64,000 bases of DNA from Branchiostoma floridae (Eukaryota > Chordata > Leptocardii > Amphioxiformes > Branchiostomatidae). Made by a program: the position numbers and the translations under genes. A model generated the notes under the pieces. That model saw only the letters and a program-made list of their open reading frames with translations, was not told the origin of the DNA and did not search any database. The stretch lies in assembly GCF_000003815.2 (NCBI RefSeq), contig NC_049993.1, forward strand, positions 20,001,071 to 20,065,070, in the 5' to 3' direction. Shown here one piece after another: positions 20,680 to 32,900 of the stretch. Each line of letters opens with the position of its first letter. The first letter of the stretch is position 1.

Positions 20680-21929
20680 TCGAGACACTAGATTCCCTGA
20701 CAGAACCTAGTGATTTCCTAAGCCATAGGACAGCTCAGCTCAGCTGTCCAAGGCTGGGGCTGATACGGGCAGGAAGTTGTCATTTTAAGACAAGCATGGA
20801 ACGACATGACTTCGACTGTTATTGGCTTACCCCAGAGTAGATGATGATAAATTTCATTCGTGGTTTAAGAACTGAGACGAAGCAGGATTTCTTTCCATTC
20901 CTGTAGATTTATTTTTGACGTAATATATCCACCTTAAAATGCAGTTTCACCGTCCATGTATTTGTCTGTATATATCTTTTCATTTCTCTCCTTATACATC
21001 TTATACAGTTGGCGTCTTTGCCTGTATTTCGCTTTTCCCTGTAGCAAACGAAAATATTTGGGTAAATTATGATAATATTCCACAACAACTTTATGACTCA
21101 ATGCCTAGCAGTTATGTCCACCTGTGGTGGTTTCACGTGAACTCATCAAAGTTGACTAAATTTGCACAGCACAATACTCAGTTTGTTTTTTCATAGCTCA
21201 AGCAGCAAAATGGCAACCTCTGTATCCGTATCGTTTAATGGGCATAGCTATTTTAGGAGTATGTTGCGGTACCAAGTGAGGGAAGTAAAAGAAATGTCAA
21301 AAGTTTCATTTTTCTATGATTGAACAAGCGGAAATCCTTCCCCTATCACATCCCCATTTTGGGGGCCCTGCTACGATAAGGCTCGAATCTCGCTAAAGGT
21401 GGAGTTACACGTGCGTATGAGACGCGCATGGGACTATTTGCCTCTACAAGGCTTCACAGGTCGCCGGAAAAATAATACAAGTTGGACAAATACAGCCAGA
21501 GAACATGACAGTCGCAAACCGTACTCCTCGGACAGCTAACTCCTCTGGCATGTTGTGTTAATCTTTATATCTATTGTTTTTCCCGCGACCTGTGGAGCCT
21601 GTACATGTTAGAGACTAAGAATTCCATACGGACCTCAAACGGACTTGTATATATACACACGTGTGAATCCGGCTTTAACGAAGAGTCTTTCATTTCCCAA
21701 TTTGGACATTTCGCGCCGACTTGTGAAACAGATGGGCTCTTATGGGGGTTTCACTTCAGTTCTTTCTTACTCTTGTTCTCGACACTGGGGCATTTCTGAA
21801 TCCCTACCAACCAGGGATGTTCCATGGACAAACCATTTTAGTCCTGCACTTACTTATTCTGACTCGAGCATTCTCATAAGGGCTGATATAAGCAGTTGAA
21901 CCTGAAGCTTTTTGGTTGGTTTTTTAAAG

Positions 21930-22235
21930 CATTGTAGTTTAAATAGCCAAATATCTTTGAAGACTGGACAATTCCAGCACCAGAGTTACCAAGCTAGGAT
22001 TGATGTGTTCAAAAATTCGTATTTTCCCAGAACTATCGTAGAGTGGAACTTGTTATCACCAAGCACAGTAGGGGCATCTTCTCTGGATAGTTTTAAAGAA
22101 CGCTTGCAGATAGATGTGCAAAAGTTAGGTGTGACGGATCGTTCAGTGTAATATAACAAGCTGCTGCCGCACCGCGTGCCTGCGAAGCTGGTGTGTTACG
22201 CCGAAGGGCGGTTATACCTGCTGTATAGATACAGA
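21930..22235 (+). mobile_element. LINE fragment: C terminus and 3'UTR
   Basis: The frame ending at 22151 carries NSYFPRTIVEWN followed by a LDSFKERL motif. This is the signature C terminus of CR1/L2/Jockey-type reverse transcriptase proteins (S.FPR.I..WN.L). The UTR that follows, with 'gctgccgcaccgcg' and a GATACAGATAC end, recurs at about 50176-50310. The element is 5'-truncated and not autonomous. Confidence 0.8.
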
Positions 22236-22304
22236 TACATAATTCATAAAATTAATGTATATGTATCAAAATATTTGTAACATTTGCTCTTTCATACACA
22301 CCAA

Positions 22305-23578
22305 TAAATACACAACAGTCTCAACAACAACTGTCTTTAATACAATATGATCTTCTGTACAACAACTCTTCCAACAACCATAGATTTGTCCACATATGTG
22401 CGTTTAGTTTGCAAAACATGACAACAAAAATAAAAGATAAACATAAAGTTTCAAATATAAACAATAAATAAAAAGACAAAAAAACATCAACAACAACCAG
22501 AATGAGTATCACAAATGACTAATACCTAATACATTAAGTAAAAGTTTCTACAGCAAAATTTCTATCACAATATCTTTCTCTGAACTTCTACTTTTACTTC
22601 TTTTGTGAGAAAAATACTATTACACAAGTTGTCAAACTTCTTTGGCCTCAGTGTAAAATAAGAAACAAACAAAAACAACAAAACAACAATACTTTTCCTA
22701 TTTACAACAAACATGATATTCATATTCACACTTTTATGCAACAACGAACATAAAAACAACCAACATAATATACAATACAGATCTTTTTGTTTTTCTTGAA
22801 CAGTAAACAATAAATACAGTAAAATGCAACAAATATGTATAACCAACTCTATTACATCATATCACTTGGTTGAGATAATTTACAACACAACTAACAATAT
22901 TCACTATATACATCTTCACAGTTGAAATATCAACTTAATGTTATATTTTCCAACACAAGAGATTTGATACCAATGTAGATATTTTACATTATCCACTATA
23001 CATCTAACATGGCCTATTGTTCTACAATGTGCCAACATATGGGCAATAAATACACATCATCTGCAAGAGTTTCTCTCTACATATTGGTGAGTGTGTGTAC
23101 ATGTGTATCCTTCCAACACCACTAGTACTGTCAGTTTCTAGGAGTGAAAAATGACACTCCAATTTCCATATGTTTTCCACAATAATAAAAAGTTCGGATA
23201 CACTGACCATAAATTGTAAACTCCTTGATTTAAAAGGAAATATTATGAATGAGTTGATAGCATTTATTAAGCACCTGAGCAGTGGAGGCAGAACTCCACC
23301 AAACATTAAGAAAACTTTGTATTGAAGCCTGAAGAAGACCAAAATTTGCCACAATTTGAGTTAGAACACTCAAAGTACAGTCAAGTCTGTTGATGTTAAC
23401 AAGTCTTAGTGTGCACTTCCATTGCTTCGGACGAGCCCTAGCAGATGTTTGACAAAGCAATATTCTGAGCTTGAAGCATTCCTACACAAGTACAGGTAAC
23501 ATTCAACCTGGACTCGCCTGCATTTGCAGGTGGTATTTTTAGCCTCACATACAACCAAACTAGACTGTAAAAACAACA
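22305..23578 (-). other. AT-rich region, possible MYSM1 3'UTR
   Basis: This AT-rich stretch follows the MYSM1 stop codon on the minus strand and has no protein-like frame. The minus-strand hexamer AATAAA occurs near 23263, which would give a 3'UTR of roughly 650 bases, but I cannot place the polyadenylation site. It holds many CAACAA repeats on the plus strand. Confidence 0.3.
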
Positions 23579-23920
23579 CATGGCTATAAGCTAGCCATAG
23601 GGTATTGGCGTGTGGTGCCTAGGGAAGAATTCCAGGAGATGGGTTAGAGGTTAAGGGTTAGGAGTTAAGGTCAGGGGTTATAAGCCATGTAGGATATGGA
23701 AGTGGTGCCTAAATAGGAAGTTCAGGAGTTAGGTTAGAGGTTAATAGTTAGAGGTTATAAGCTAGCCATAGAGGACCTGGGAGTGGTGCCTATAGAGGAA
23801 GTCCAAGAGGTAAGGGTATAGGTTAAAAGTTAGGGGTTAAGGGTTAGGGGTTATAAGCTGAAGGACCAGGGAGTGGTGCTTAAGGTTAGAGGTCAAGGGT
23901 TAGGGGTTAAGGGTTAGAGG
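23579..23920 (-). repeat. Degenerate tandem copies of the MYSM1 C-terminal codons
   Basis: Directly after the stop codon there are three to four degraded copies of about 115 bp. On the plus strand each reads 'ataagctagccata', then 'gacctgggagtggtgcc', then 'aggaagtccagga', and finally a GGGTTAGGGGTTAAGGGTTAG spacer split by variants. The first part is the reverse complement of the last coding segment ([15 protein letters not shown] and stop). The spacer resembles TTAGGG-type repeats. Confidence 0.8.
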
Positions 23921-26900
23921 TTATAAGCTAGCTATGGACGACCTGGGCGTGGTGCCCAAAGAGGAGGTCCAGGAGTTGGCGAAGATGTCCCTGATGTCGG
24001 TGAGAAGCGTGAGACTCTCGCTGTTCCCGTCCTCGTCGCTGTCTGCGTTCCCTCGACACAAGTGGCCGCTCAGCGAGTACAGCATCTGGAGGGAGGGGGA
24101 AGGGAACGTGATAACAATCCAGTTTTGCTTAACGCTAGTTCACCCTTATCCGCGGGGTAACCTTTATCCGTTGTTTTTCAAAACAGGGTATTAGGCACAT
24201 GAAGTCGTAGTGAAGGTGGTAGTTTAAACTGCAATGTACAGAAAATATTGCAATTTGAAACCAACGTCCGTCAACGTGATATCCCCAAATACCGTTATTA
24301 AACGCAACGGATATAGGTTACCCAATGAATAAAGGTGAACTAGCATTATATCCCTTCCCAGAATGCTGTCTGCAACCTCAAATTTAACATACTGTTAAAA
24401 GAATTGAAAAGAAAACAAAGAAAATTTAAACAAAAATGTGTGTTTTGTTATCTTTTCAGTCAGTCACACCAACACATTTTGTATGATATACCCAGTATGA
24501 AATATACCCAGTATAAGGTTACATACATCTGTTTTGATTTGCAGTGAGAGCGCAGTTTTTCTAAGACACTCAGGAGCTAATTCTTGTTCTTCGCCAACAT
24601 TGACAAGGGGATGCAATAGTGAATCATAGGAGCCGATGCAACTTGATTGGAAGAGGCGTTTATTCCATGATGTTCACCCAAACACAGCCATGATGGAAGA
24701 GAGCGAAGAGGATCATGGGATCCCTGACAGTGATGTTACTAACTCAGTACATAACCCAGTGGTGCTTGCTTTATTAGCAGCGTAATCTCTATCCATTGTT
24801 TTCATTGTTATTACCATTTGTATTATTTTTAAATGCAGGGCATTTAGGGATATCAAGTCAAAGGACAGCATTTTCGAATTACTAGAGTAAGTTATTTTTA
24901 AAATATTGCACCGTCCATTGCCTTGATAGCCCTTATTTAAATCAACGAACATAGACTACCCAATGGATATATCAGAACTAGCATTACTCTTCCACTAATC
25001 GTGACAGAGAAGACAGAAGTTATGTACAGTATTCAAAGGTTCGTTGCACCAGAAAGGTCTGCAAGCTCTTTTCTAGAAGCACAACCAACAGTTGAGCACC
25101 AGTAGTACATACCTTGTCCATGTAGGTGGTGTCTGTGTGCCCCGCGTACCTGCTCAGTAGTTTTACTCTCCTACAGAGAAAGACATAAACAAAATAAACT
25201 CAAAGGTTTTTGACAAAATCTAAAAGTGAATGAAGAGACTTTCTTTCAAAACCCTTGCTTTATTCCCAATGTTTCAGTAACCGTCTGTAACCTTCCTCAG
25301 GGTAATTCTGACAGGTTCACATTGTACTGCAGCTACATTTAACAGTGGTTTTCAAGTACCGTCTACCGTCCTTGCCAAGCGGCTCTAGAGCTTTTGTGGT
25401 GACAGCGATACCGGTCATGATTTGCAATCCGCCGACCCGGGTTTGATCCCGGGTGTCGGCATGTTTGTTTCTTTCTGTTCTTGCACACCCCTTCGAATTC
25501 CTACATATAGGTATCGCTGTTTACAGATAGCCAGTCACAAACCTCAAGTATCAACACATAGCAGGAGTCGAGTGACATACTAACTGCGGAGAGTTGCCAT
25601 GTCTCTAAATACATCTGCCAGTCTCTTGGCCTTGTCGAACAGTGAGTGAATGAGTGAGTGGGTGAGTGAGTGGGTGAGTGGGTGAGTGAGAGTGAGTGAG
25701 TGAATGAGTGAGTGGGTGGGTGGTTTGGTGGGTGTTTGGGTGGGTGGCTGATGTGTGAGTGGGTGAGTGAGTGAATGAGTGAGTGGGTGGGTGGTTTGGT
25801 GGGTGTTTGGGTGGGTGGCTGATGTGTGAGAGAGTGAGTGAGTGGGTGGGTGGTTTGGTGGGTGTTTGGGTGGGTGGCTGATGTGTGAGAGAGTGAGTGA
25901 GTGGGTGGGTGGTTTGGTGGGTGTTTGGGTGGGTGGCTGATGTGTGAGAGAGTGAGTGAATGAGTGAGTGGGTGAGTGAGTGCGTGAGTGGGTGAGTGAA
26001 TGAGTGAGTGGGTGAGTGAGTGGGTGAGTGAGTGGGTGAGTGGGTGAGTGAGTGGGTGGGTGGGTGTGTGTGTGTGTGAGTGAGTGAGTGAGTGAGTGAG
26101 TGGGTGAGTGAGTGAGTGAGCATGAGTGAGTGAGTGAGTGAGTGAGTGAGTGAGTGAGTGAGCATGAGTGAGTGAGTGAGTGAGTGAGTGAGTGAGTGAG
26201 TGAGTGGGTGAGTGAGTGAGTGAGCATGAGTGAGTGAGTGAGTGAGTGAGTGAGTGAGTGAGTGAGTGAGTGAGTGAGTGAGCATGAGTGAGTGAGTGAG
26301 TAACTTACTGAGGAGAGTTGCCATGTAGTTCTGCCAGTCTCTTGGCCTTGTCGATGACCTCAGCAGGCCGGACGGCTGAACTGTCCACCACAAAGTCAAA
26401 CTGGAACGGAATGTCTGCAACAGAAACAAGGCAATTAGAGATGGCCCACTTCATACCCTGTACACAATAGAGTGTTCCCACTCGGAGCTGATGGTACTAA
26501 CTGTAGATTGTACTTACTGTATTTGCGGATGGTACTTACTGTATTTGTGGATGGTACTTACTGTATTTGCGGATGTGTTCCCACTTGGAGCTGATGGTAC
26601 TTCCTGTATTTGTGGATGTGTTCCCACTCTGAGCTGATGGTACTTACTGTATTTGCGGATGGTACTTACTGTATTTGCGGATGGTACTTACTGTATTTGC
26701 GGATGGTACTTACTGTATTTGCGGATGGTACATACTGTATTTGCGGATGGTACTTACTGTATTTGTGGATGTGTTCCCACTCTGAGCTGATGGTACTTAC
26801 TGTATTTGTGGATGTGTTCCCATTCTGAGCTGATGGTACTTACTGTATTTGCGGATGGTACTTACTGTATTTGCGGATGGTACTTACTGTATTTGCGGAT

Positions 26901-29900
26901 GGTACTTACTGTATTTGCGGATGGTACTTACTGTATTTGTGGATGTGTTCCCACTCGGAGCTGATGGTACTTACTGTATTTGCGGATGGTACTTACTGTA
27001 TTTGCGGATGGTACTTACTGTATTTGCGGATGGTACTTATTGTATTTGCGGATGTGTTCCCACTCGGAGCTGATGGTGAGGCACGTTACTCTGGACAGGG
27101 GGGAGATCCGTGTGCTGCTATAGGGGTTCACTATAATTCCAATAAAGGGAGACCCTCCCTGGGCAAACCACTCCTGATGGGTAAAAAGAAACAACATTTT
27201 TTACAAAGTTTCAACCTTACATAAGATATGTCTTTAATCATTTCATTTTTGTTTTGACATATCTTGTGAAGGTTTGAGTTGAATAAGAAGACTAATAGAT
27301 TAAACATATTTTCATACTTCCCGGTAAAAAGGGTTTGCAACCTTAACACCTGTGTTCCTTCCACACTGGAAATGCTTAATTTAAAACCTTCCTTCCTTGT
27401 GTTTTTCTGTTTGCTTAATTTCTTTACAGATGTACAATCATGTTCTAGACCAACGACGTTCCGAAGATACATTTGTTCCTGTTTCCAAAACTGAATCATC
27501 TGCATAGTAACAGTAGTTAACCTTTATCTGCTGGGTAACCTATATCCGTTGCTTAAAAAATAGGGGCATAAGGGATCGAAGCATGGTAGTTTCAAACTGC
27601 AGTATTTTGAAAATATTGCAAGTTGAAATCACTATCCGTTGGCTTCATATCCCTTATGCCCTGTTTTTTCTAAACAACGGAAATAGGTGACCCCTCAGAT
27701 AAAGGTGAACTAGCGTTATAATAATACTAGATTCAAAAACAACACACAAGACCTAAAAGTTCCCCGTACCTGGAACTTAGTCTGTGTCTCGATGTCCCTG
27801 ACGGAGGGGTTGGGGGCAAAGGTCGGGTGAGAGTGGTACCAGCCCACCACAGAGTACCCAGCCTGGGACAGAGCCTCGCTGGCTTGTGTCTGGGACACTG
27901 GGAACAAGAGCAGCATTTAATGTACACATGTGTTTTATCCGAAAGAGCAAGTAACAGTCAAGACCATGACTGGCTTTTCTCACAATTTTTCGAAGGCATG
28001 TGCGGTTGTTTGGCATAATGGCAGGGTGTTTGGCTCAGAGGTTCTGGTTTCGAATCCTGTTATGTCATCAATCTTGTGCTCTTGAGAAAGGCACTTTACA
28101 CGACTTCCCTCCCTAAACTCAGTTGTAAAAATGGGTTACTGCCTTTGGTCAGGGAGATAAAAGGGAGTGGGAGGAGAGGGTTGGGCTCTGCCCCCTATAC
28201 TGTGCCCTAGATCAACTGCTGCTATGGCCTAAACACTCATGGGACTACCTATACCTTTTACTTTTTATATGTAGCTGTGGCACATGGACATAGTATCATC
28301 ATCAGGAATGAATAAGAAAAATCCTACCTGGGTCCATCTCACACTGCATGCCTGTACTCAGGCTGTTACACGGCTCCGCAGAGGCCACCTAAAACACATG
28401 TATGCGACAGGCATTAAGCATGGTTACTGAAGCCACCCGAAATACATGTCTTTGCCACTAACCAGAGCAAAAATAAAACCTACTGTTGTTGCAATCTTGA
28501 AAATAGCAAACACAACAGTAATAGTGGCAATTCAGCACCAAGGACAGCTATAACATGCTGAAACTAAATGCAACTCCACTGGGTCCAGAAAACTACTAAT
28601 TTTACAAAGAAATCTCCATTTCTTTATCATACCTGTTAGTTAAATGACAGAAAAGATAGGACACAACAGTAAGGGATGGTAGTTCAGCACTAAGGACAAC
28701 TCTACCTTGCTGTAAACTCAAAACAAACCCACACACATGTAGAACTACAGTCTCTATTCAATACTATAAGGGAACTCTCTCTTGATCATTACTGAATCAA
28801 TCAGCCGCGGGCATCAGGGGAGATGCATAGCTGCTGTAGACATGTCCCTCCAAGATGTTCTGTTTTCAGCCAGAGTTCTCCAGTCAGATCTGCTGACCCC
28901 TGTGGTGTCCAGCACATTGAAGACTTGGTCCTCCCATCTGCTCCTAGGACGGCCTCTGGGGCGCCTCCAAGTTGAATCTGGAACTGAGGTGATCAATTTG
29001 ATCACTTCCTGGGTCGGTGTTGCTCTGGAGATGTGTCCCAGAAGGTTAAGCTGGTACTTGGTGATCTTCTGGCTGACCGGGATCTGGTTTGTTGTGTGGC
29101 GTACTACTTCGTTGGTGACATGGTCCTGCCAGCGGATGCCCTCGATGTTTCTAAGGCACTGTGAATCGAAGGAGTCCAGTTTCTGTTTCAGTGACTTGGT
29201 GAGAGTCCATGACTCGGCTCCATACAGGAGCACTGAAAGAACCAGAGTGTTGTACACCTTCAGCTTGGCCGTTCTGGAGAGATGTTTGCAGCGCCATACA
29301 CGGCCAAGGCTGGCAAAGGCTGCAGAGGCGATTCCGAGTCTGCGCTTGACATCTTGGTCAGACATGCAGTCCTGCGTAATAACGCTGCCGAGATAGGTGA
29401 AGCATGAAACCACCTCTACTGACTCTCCATTGATCGGTGGACAGGTAGGTTGATCAAGAAAGTCACTGAGGGACTGCACCTTAGTCTTCAGCCAGCTGAC
29501 TTCTAGACCCAGGTTTTGACTCTCCGCTGAAAAGATCTCCAGCGTGCTGACAAGGGCATCGAACAACTCTGCAAGCAGTGCCACGTCGTCGGCGTAATCC
29601 ATGTCTGTGAATGTATGTTGACCGTACGTAACTCCACACATCCCTCGGCCAACAGTCCTGGACATTACATGGTCAATGGCGATGTTAAACAGCGTTGGAG
29701 CCAGGACACAACCTTGGCGTACGCCGCTGAGAAGTGTGAACCAGTCCGAGTAGTTTGTTCCTACTCGAACGCAGCTTGTAGTGTCAGTGTACAGTGCCTG
29801 GATAAGGCTAACGATCTTATCTGGAATGCCCCTGGCGCGCAGCAGCTTCCACAAAGATGGCCTGTGGACCGAGTCAAAGGCAGCTTTGAGATCTACATAT

Positions 29901-32900
29901 GCGACAAACAGAGCCTTCCTGTACTCCCTCCTTTTCTCGGCGAGTAGTCTGAGGGCAAGGATCCTGTCGACTGTAGATCTACCTGGAGTAAAGCCACTTT
30001 GTTCGGGGCGCTGAGAGTTCACCAGAGGTTGCTTTATGCGGTTAAGAATCACCATACTGAAAACCTTGGCTGGGACTGGAAGGAGAGTGATGCCACGGTG
30101 GTTTTTGCATTCGTTTCTGCGACCTTTGTTTTTATAGAAGGGCAGGATTATTCCTCTCTTCCAGTCTTCTGGGATGGTCCCAGATTCCCAGATGGCAGAG
30201 AACAGGCATTTCAGCCAGCGGATGGTGCTCTCGCCCCCCGTTCTTCAGGAGTTCGGGGGGGATGCCGTCGTACCCGGCAGCTTTGCCATTCTTCAGCTGA
30301 CGAACGGCCCTGCTGATCTCGTCGTCAGTAGGGGGATCGGTACTGATGTTATTGTCCGGTACTGCCGCGTCTGCTAGTTCCTCAAGTGTGTCTGAGGAGG
30401 GAGATGGTGCAGGTCTGTTAAGCAGGTTGGAGTAGTACTCCTTCCACCTGTTCAGCTGCTCTTGTGTAGTTGGAAGGGCGACTGCTGATGGGATGGCTTT
30501 TCCTGCCAGCTTACGAATTGCTTCGTACACGGCTTTATGTCTTCCAGCAGCACTGGCTGACTCCACTTCCTCTGCAGTCTGAAGGAGCCACCGTTGCTTG
30601 TCTCGCCTGAGCTGTGCCTGTCGTCTAGAGTTCAGAGCTCTGTAGGTTGTTATGTCACCTGTGAGGCGGGCTTTTCTGCGTTCTTCAATTATCGTCAGAG
30701 TCTCTTCACTAATCCAGGGTTTGTGGCTCTTTGTTTTCTTCCCGAGGACTGCTCTGGCGGAGTCCGAGATGTTGTCCCTGAATTGAGACCACGCTGACTC
30801 TACATCAAGAGGAGCAGGCTGATTGTTGGTGTATCTCCTGGTGATTTCATCGCAAAATTTCTGCCGGAGGGCTGTGTCTTGGAGTTTTGCGATGTCAGGT
30901 CTGAAAGGTGGCTTCCCAGGTGGGCTGTTCTTTTTCAAGGAGATTTTACAGGAGGCCACCACTAGGCGATCATTACTACTATAGTTGATATCATAATGGC
31001 ACTTCAATAACAGAAAGAAAAAAGACACAACAGTAAGGGGTGGCAGTTCAGCACCAAGGACAACTCTAACAGTAAAACAGAAAAACAGCCCCCCATACCT
31101 CCAGAGCTCCAGGGTCCCTGTGGAACACCCCTCCCAGCAGCCCAATCACTTCAGCTGTGGAGATGTGCGCATGCTGGGACAAGAAGAGAACAACATCTGT
31201 GATTTCATGTCATTGTCCATGTGGTACATTTCTCTCCCTGGTTGCTGATGCCTAGGCCACCCTTATGCATACAAGTGTATAACACTGACCCTGACCTCTT
31301 GCTGCAAATATTGTTGTTGATAAATATTGTTGTAGATTCCATTGTAGATACTATGTATGCTATCTTGAACCATGTATATGTCACAGGAGAGATGTCCATT
31401 CAGTAGAATCGTTGATTCTCCTAGGAGAGATCTCGATCGGAGCTGGCCCTATATATCATGTTCTTTTACCGTTACCATCCCTGAAGCCTAAAGACTACAG
31501 AAGTTCCTGAAGCAAAAAATAAACAAAATAAGTAAACTGCATTCCTTATATCTTTTAGGAAATAGAAACAACAAATGTTGTGCAATATCGATCAATCAAC
31601 AACGATGTAAGGAAAAAGGATGGTAGTTCAGCACCAAGGACAAACATTTTACACTTTTCCTCAACCCAAAAATATTCCAACTGCATAATTATATAACAAC
31701 CTTACCATGTCAATGGTGACCAGTGCTGTTGCATGAATCTTCACAGAGAAGGGAGCCTGGAGTGATAAAAACTACAGATTAGTACAGAGGAAAACATCGC
31801 TAATAACAGGGGAAAATATACGGAATGAAACGTGTTCATATGGCCTTCTCAAAAATGTCTTGCACCTGCTGATACCTGAAGTGTGGTGATTATATGTACA
31901 GATGCTGCGTAAGTAGACATTTATAGATTCACCATTTTGTTCTAATATGGATGTTATATCTGCATGTTTGTTCTGAAAAGCTGTATTAGGTTTCACTCAC
32001 CGGGGATTCCTCGCTGAACCTCTTACAGGGCACCAGTTTGAACGGGTCGTAGGAGAAACTATGGGGGACACAAAAAACATTTTGTTTCACATGTCTTCTT
32101 TACACCTTTACAATATGGCATGAATTATGACGATATGTTATGATGGATTTAACTACACTGTCGATAAGTTTCCATACTTGTAAATATGTGACATTGTGCA
32201 ACATTTTGCAAGCTAACTCTTAGGATTGTATACATAGCATGTCATATAATAACATTCTTAAGACACACACCTGTAATAGCTATACATCTTAAGACATCTT
32301 ACATACCTGTTAAGGTTAGTCCTGGCCGCTCTGGATCTGTTGCGTCTGAAGTAGGAGAAAGTGGTTGGCATGAGTTACTGGCTTAACCTTACATTAGATA
32401 AAGCAGTGTTCTTTCCTTGTCATCGATATAACAGCTGGGACATGAGTACATTAATCTTAATCCCCGGAACAATGAAAGGCTTTTTGACCTCTGACCTGAT
32501 TTGGGACACTCCTCCATCTGTTTCTCCAGTTCATCTGAGGTCACGTGCTGGGGGAAAATAATGTAAAACACAATGTTTTGGTTATTGTTTTTTTTATTGT
32601 TATTGGCTGGGCTGACTATTCTCTCTTGGCAGTTAGAGGCCCTACACTACCTGTACCTTCTGATAGCTTGGCAGCCATGACCAATTTATAAACCACTTAT
32701 TATAAAAGTGAAGTAATAATTTGGCTGAGTGGCATATTACAATACCTCTATGGTGAGTCCCTCTGTCTCTGCGCCATCAGTCCAGTCACCGTACGCCGTC
32801 CGAACTAGCTTCTGTCTTCTCGGCCTCTGCACAACAAAGATACATTTTTCCCATCTCAAATCCAACGTATTGCTTCCTTACTTGCTTACTTGTATTGAAA

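Noticed and set aside
25370-25470. Functional tRNA gene
   Set aside because: Only the T-arm/B-box is convincing. The acceptor stem and anticodon arm do not form.
25580-26429. Two long minus-strand frames rich in Thr, His, Ser and Leu
   Set aside because: They are readings of the TGAG array. Only their ends (exon 21 and its displaced copy) are coding-derived.
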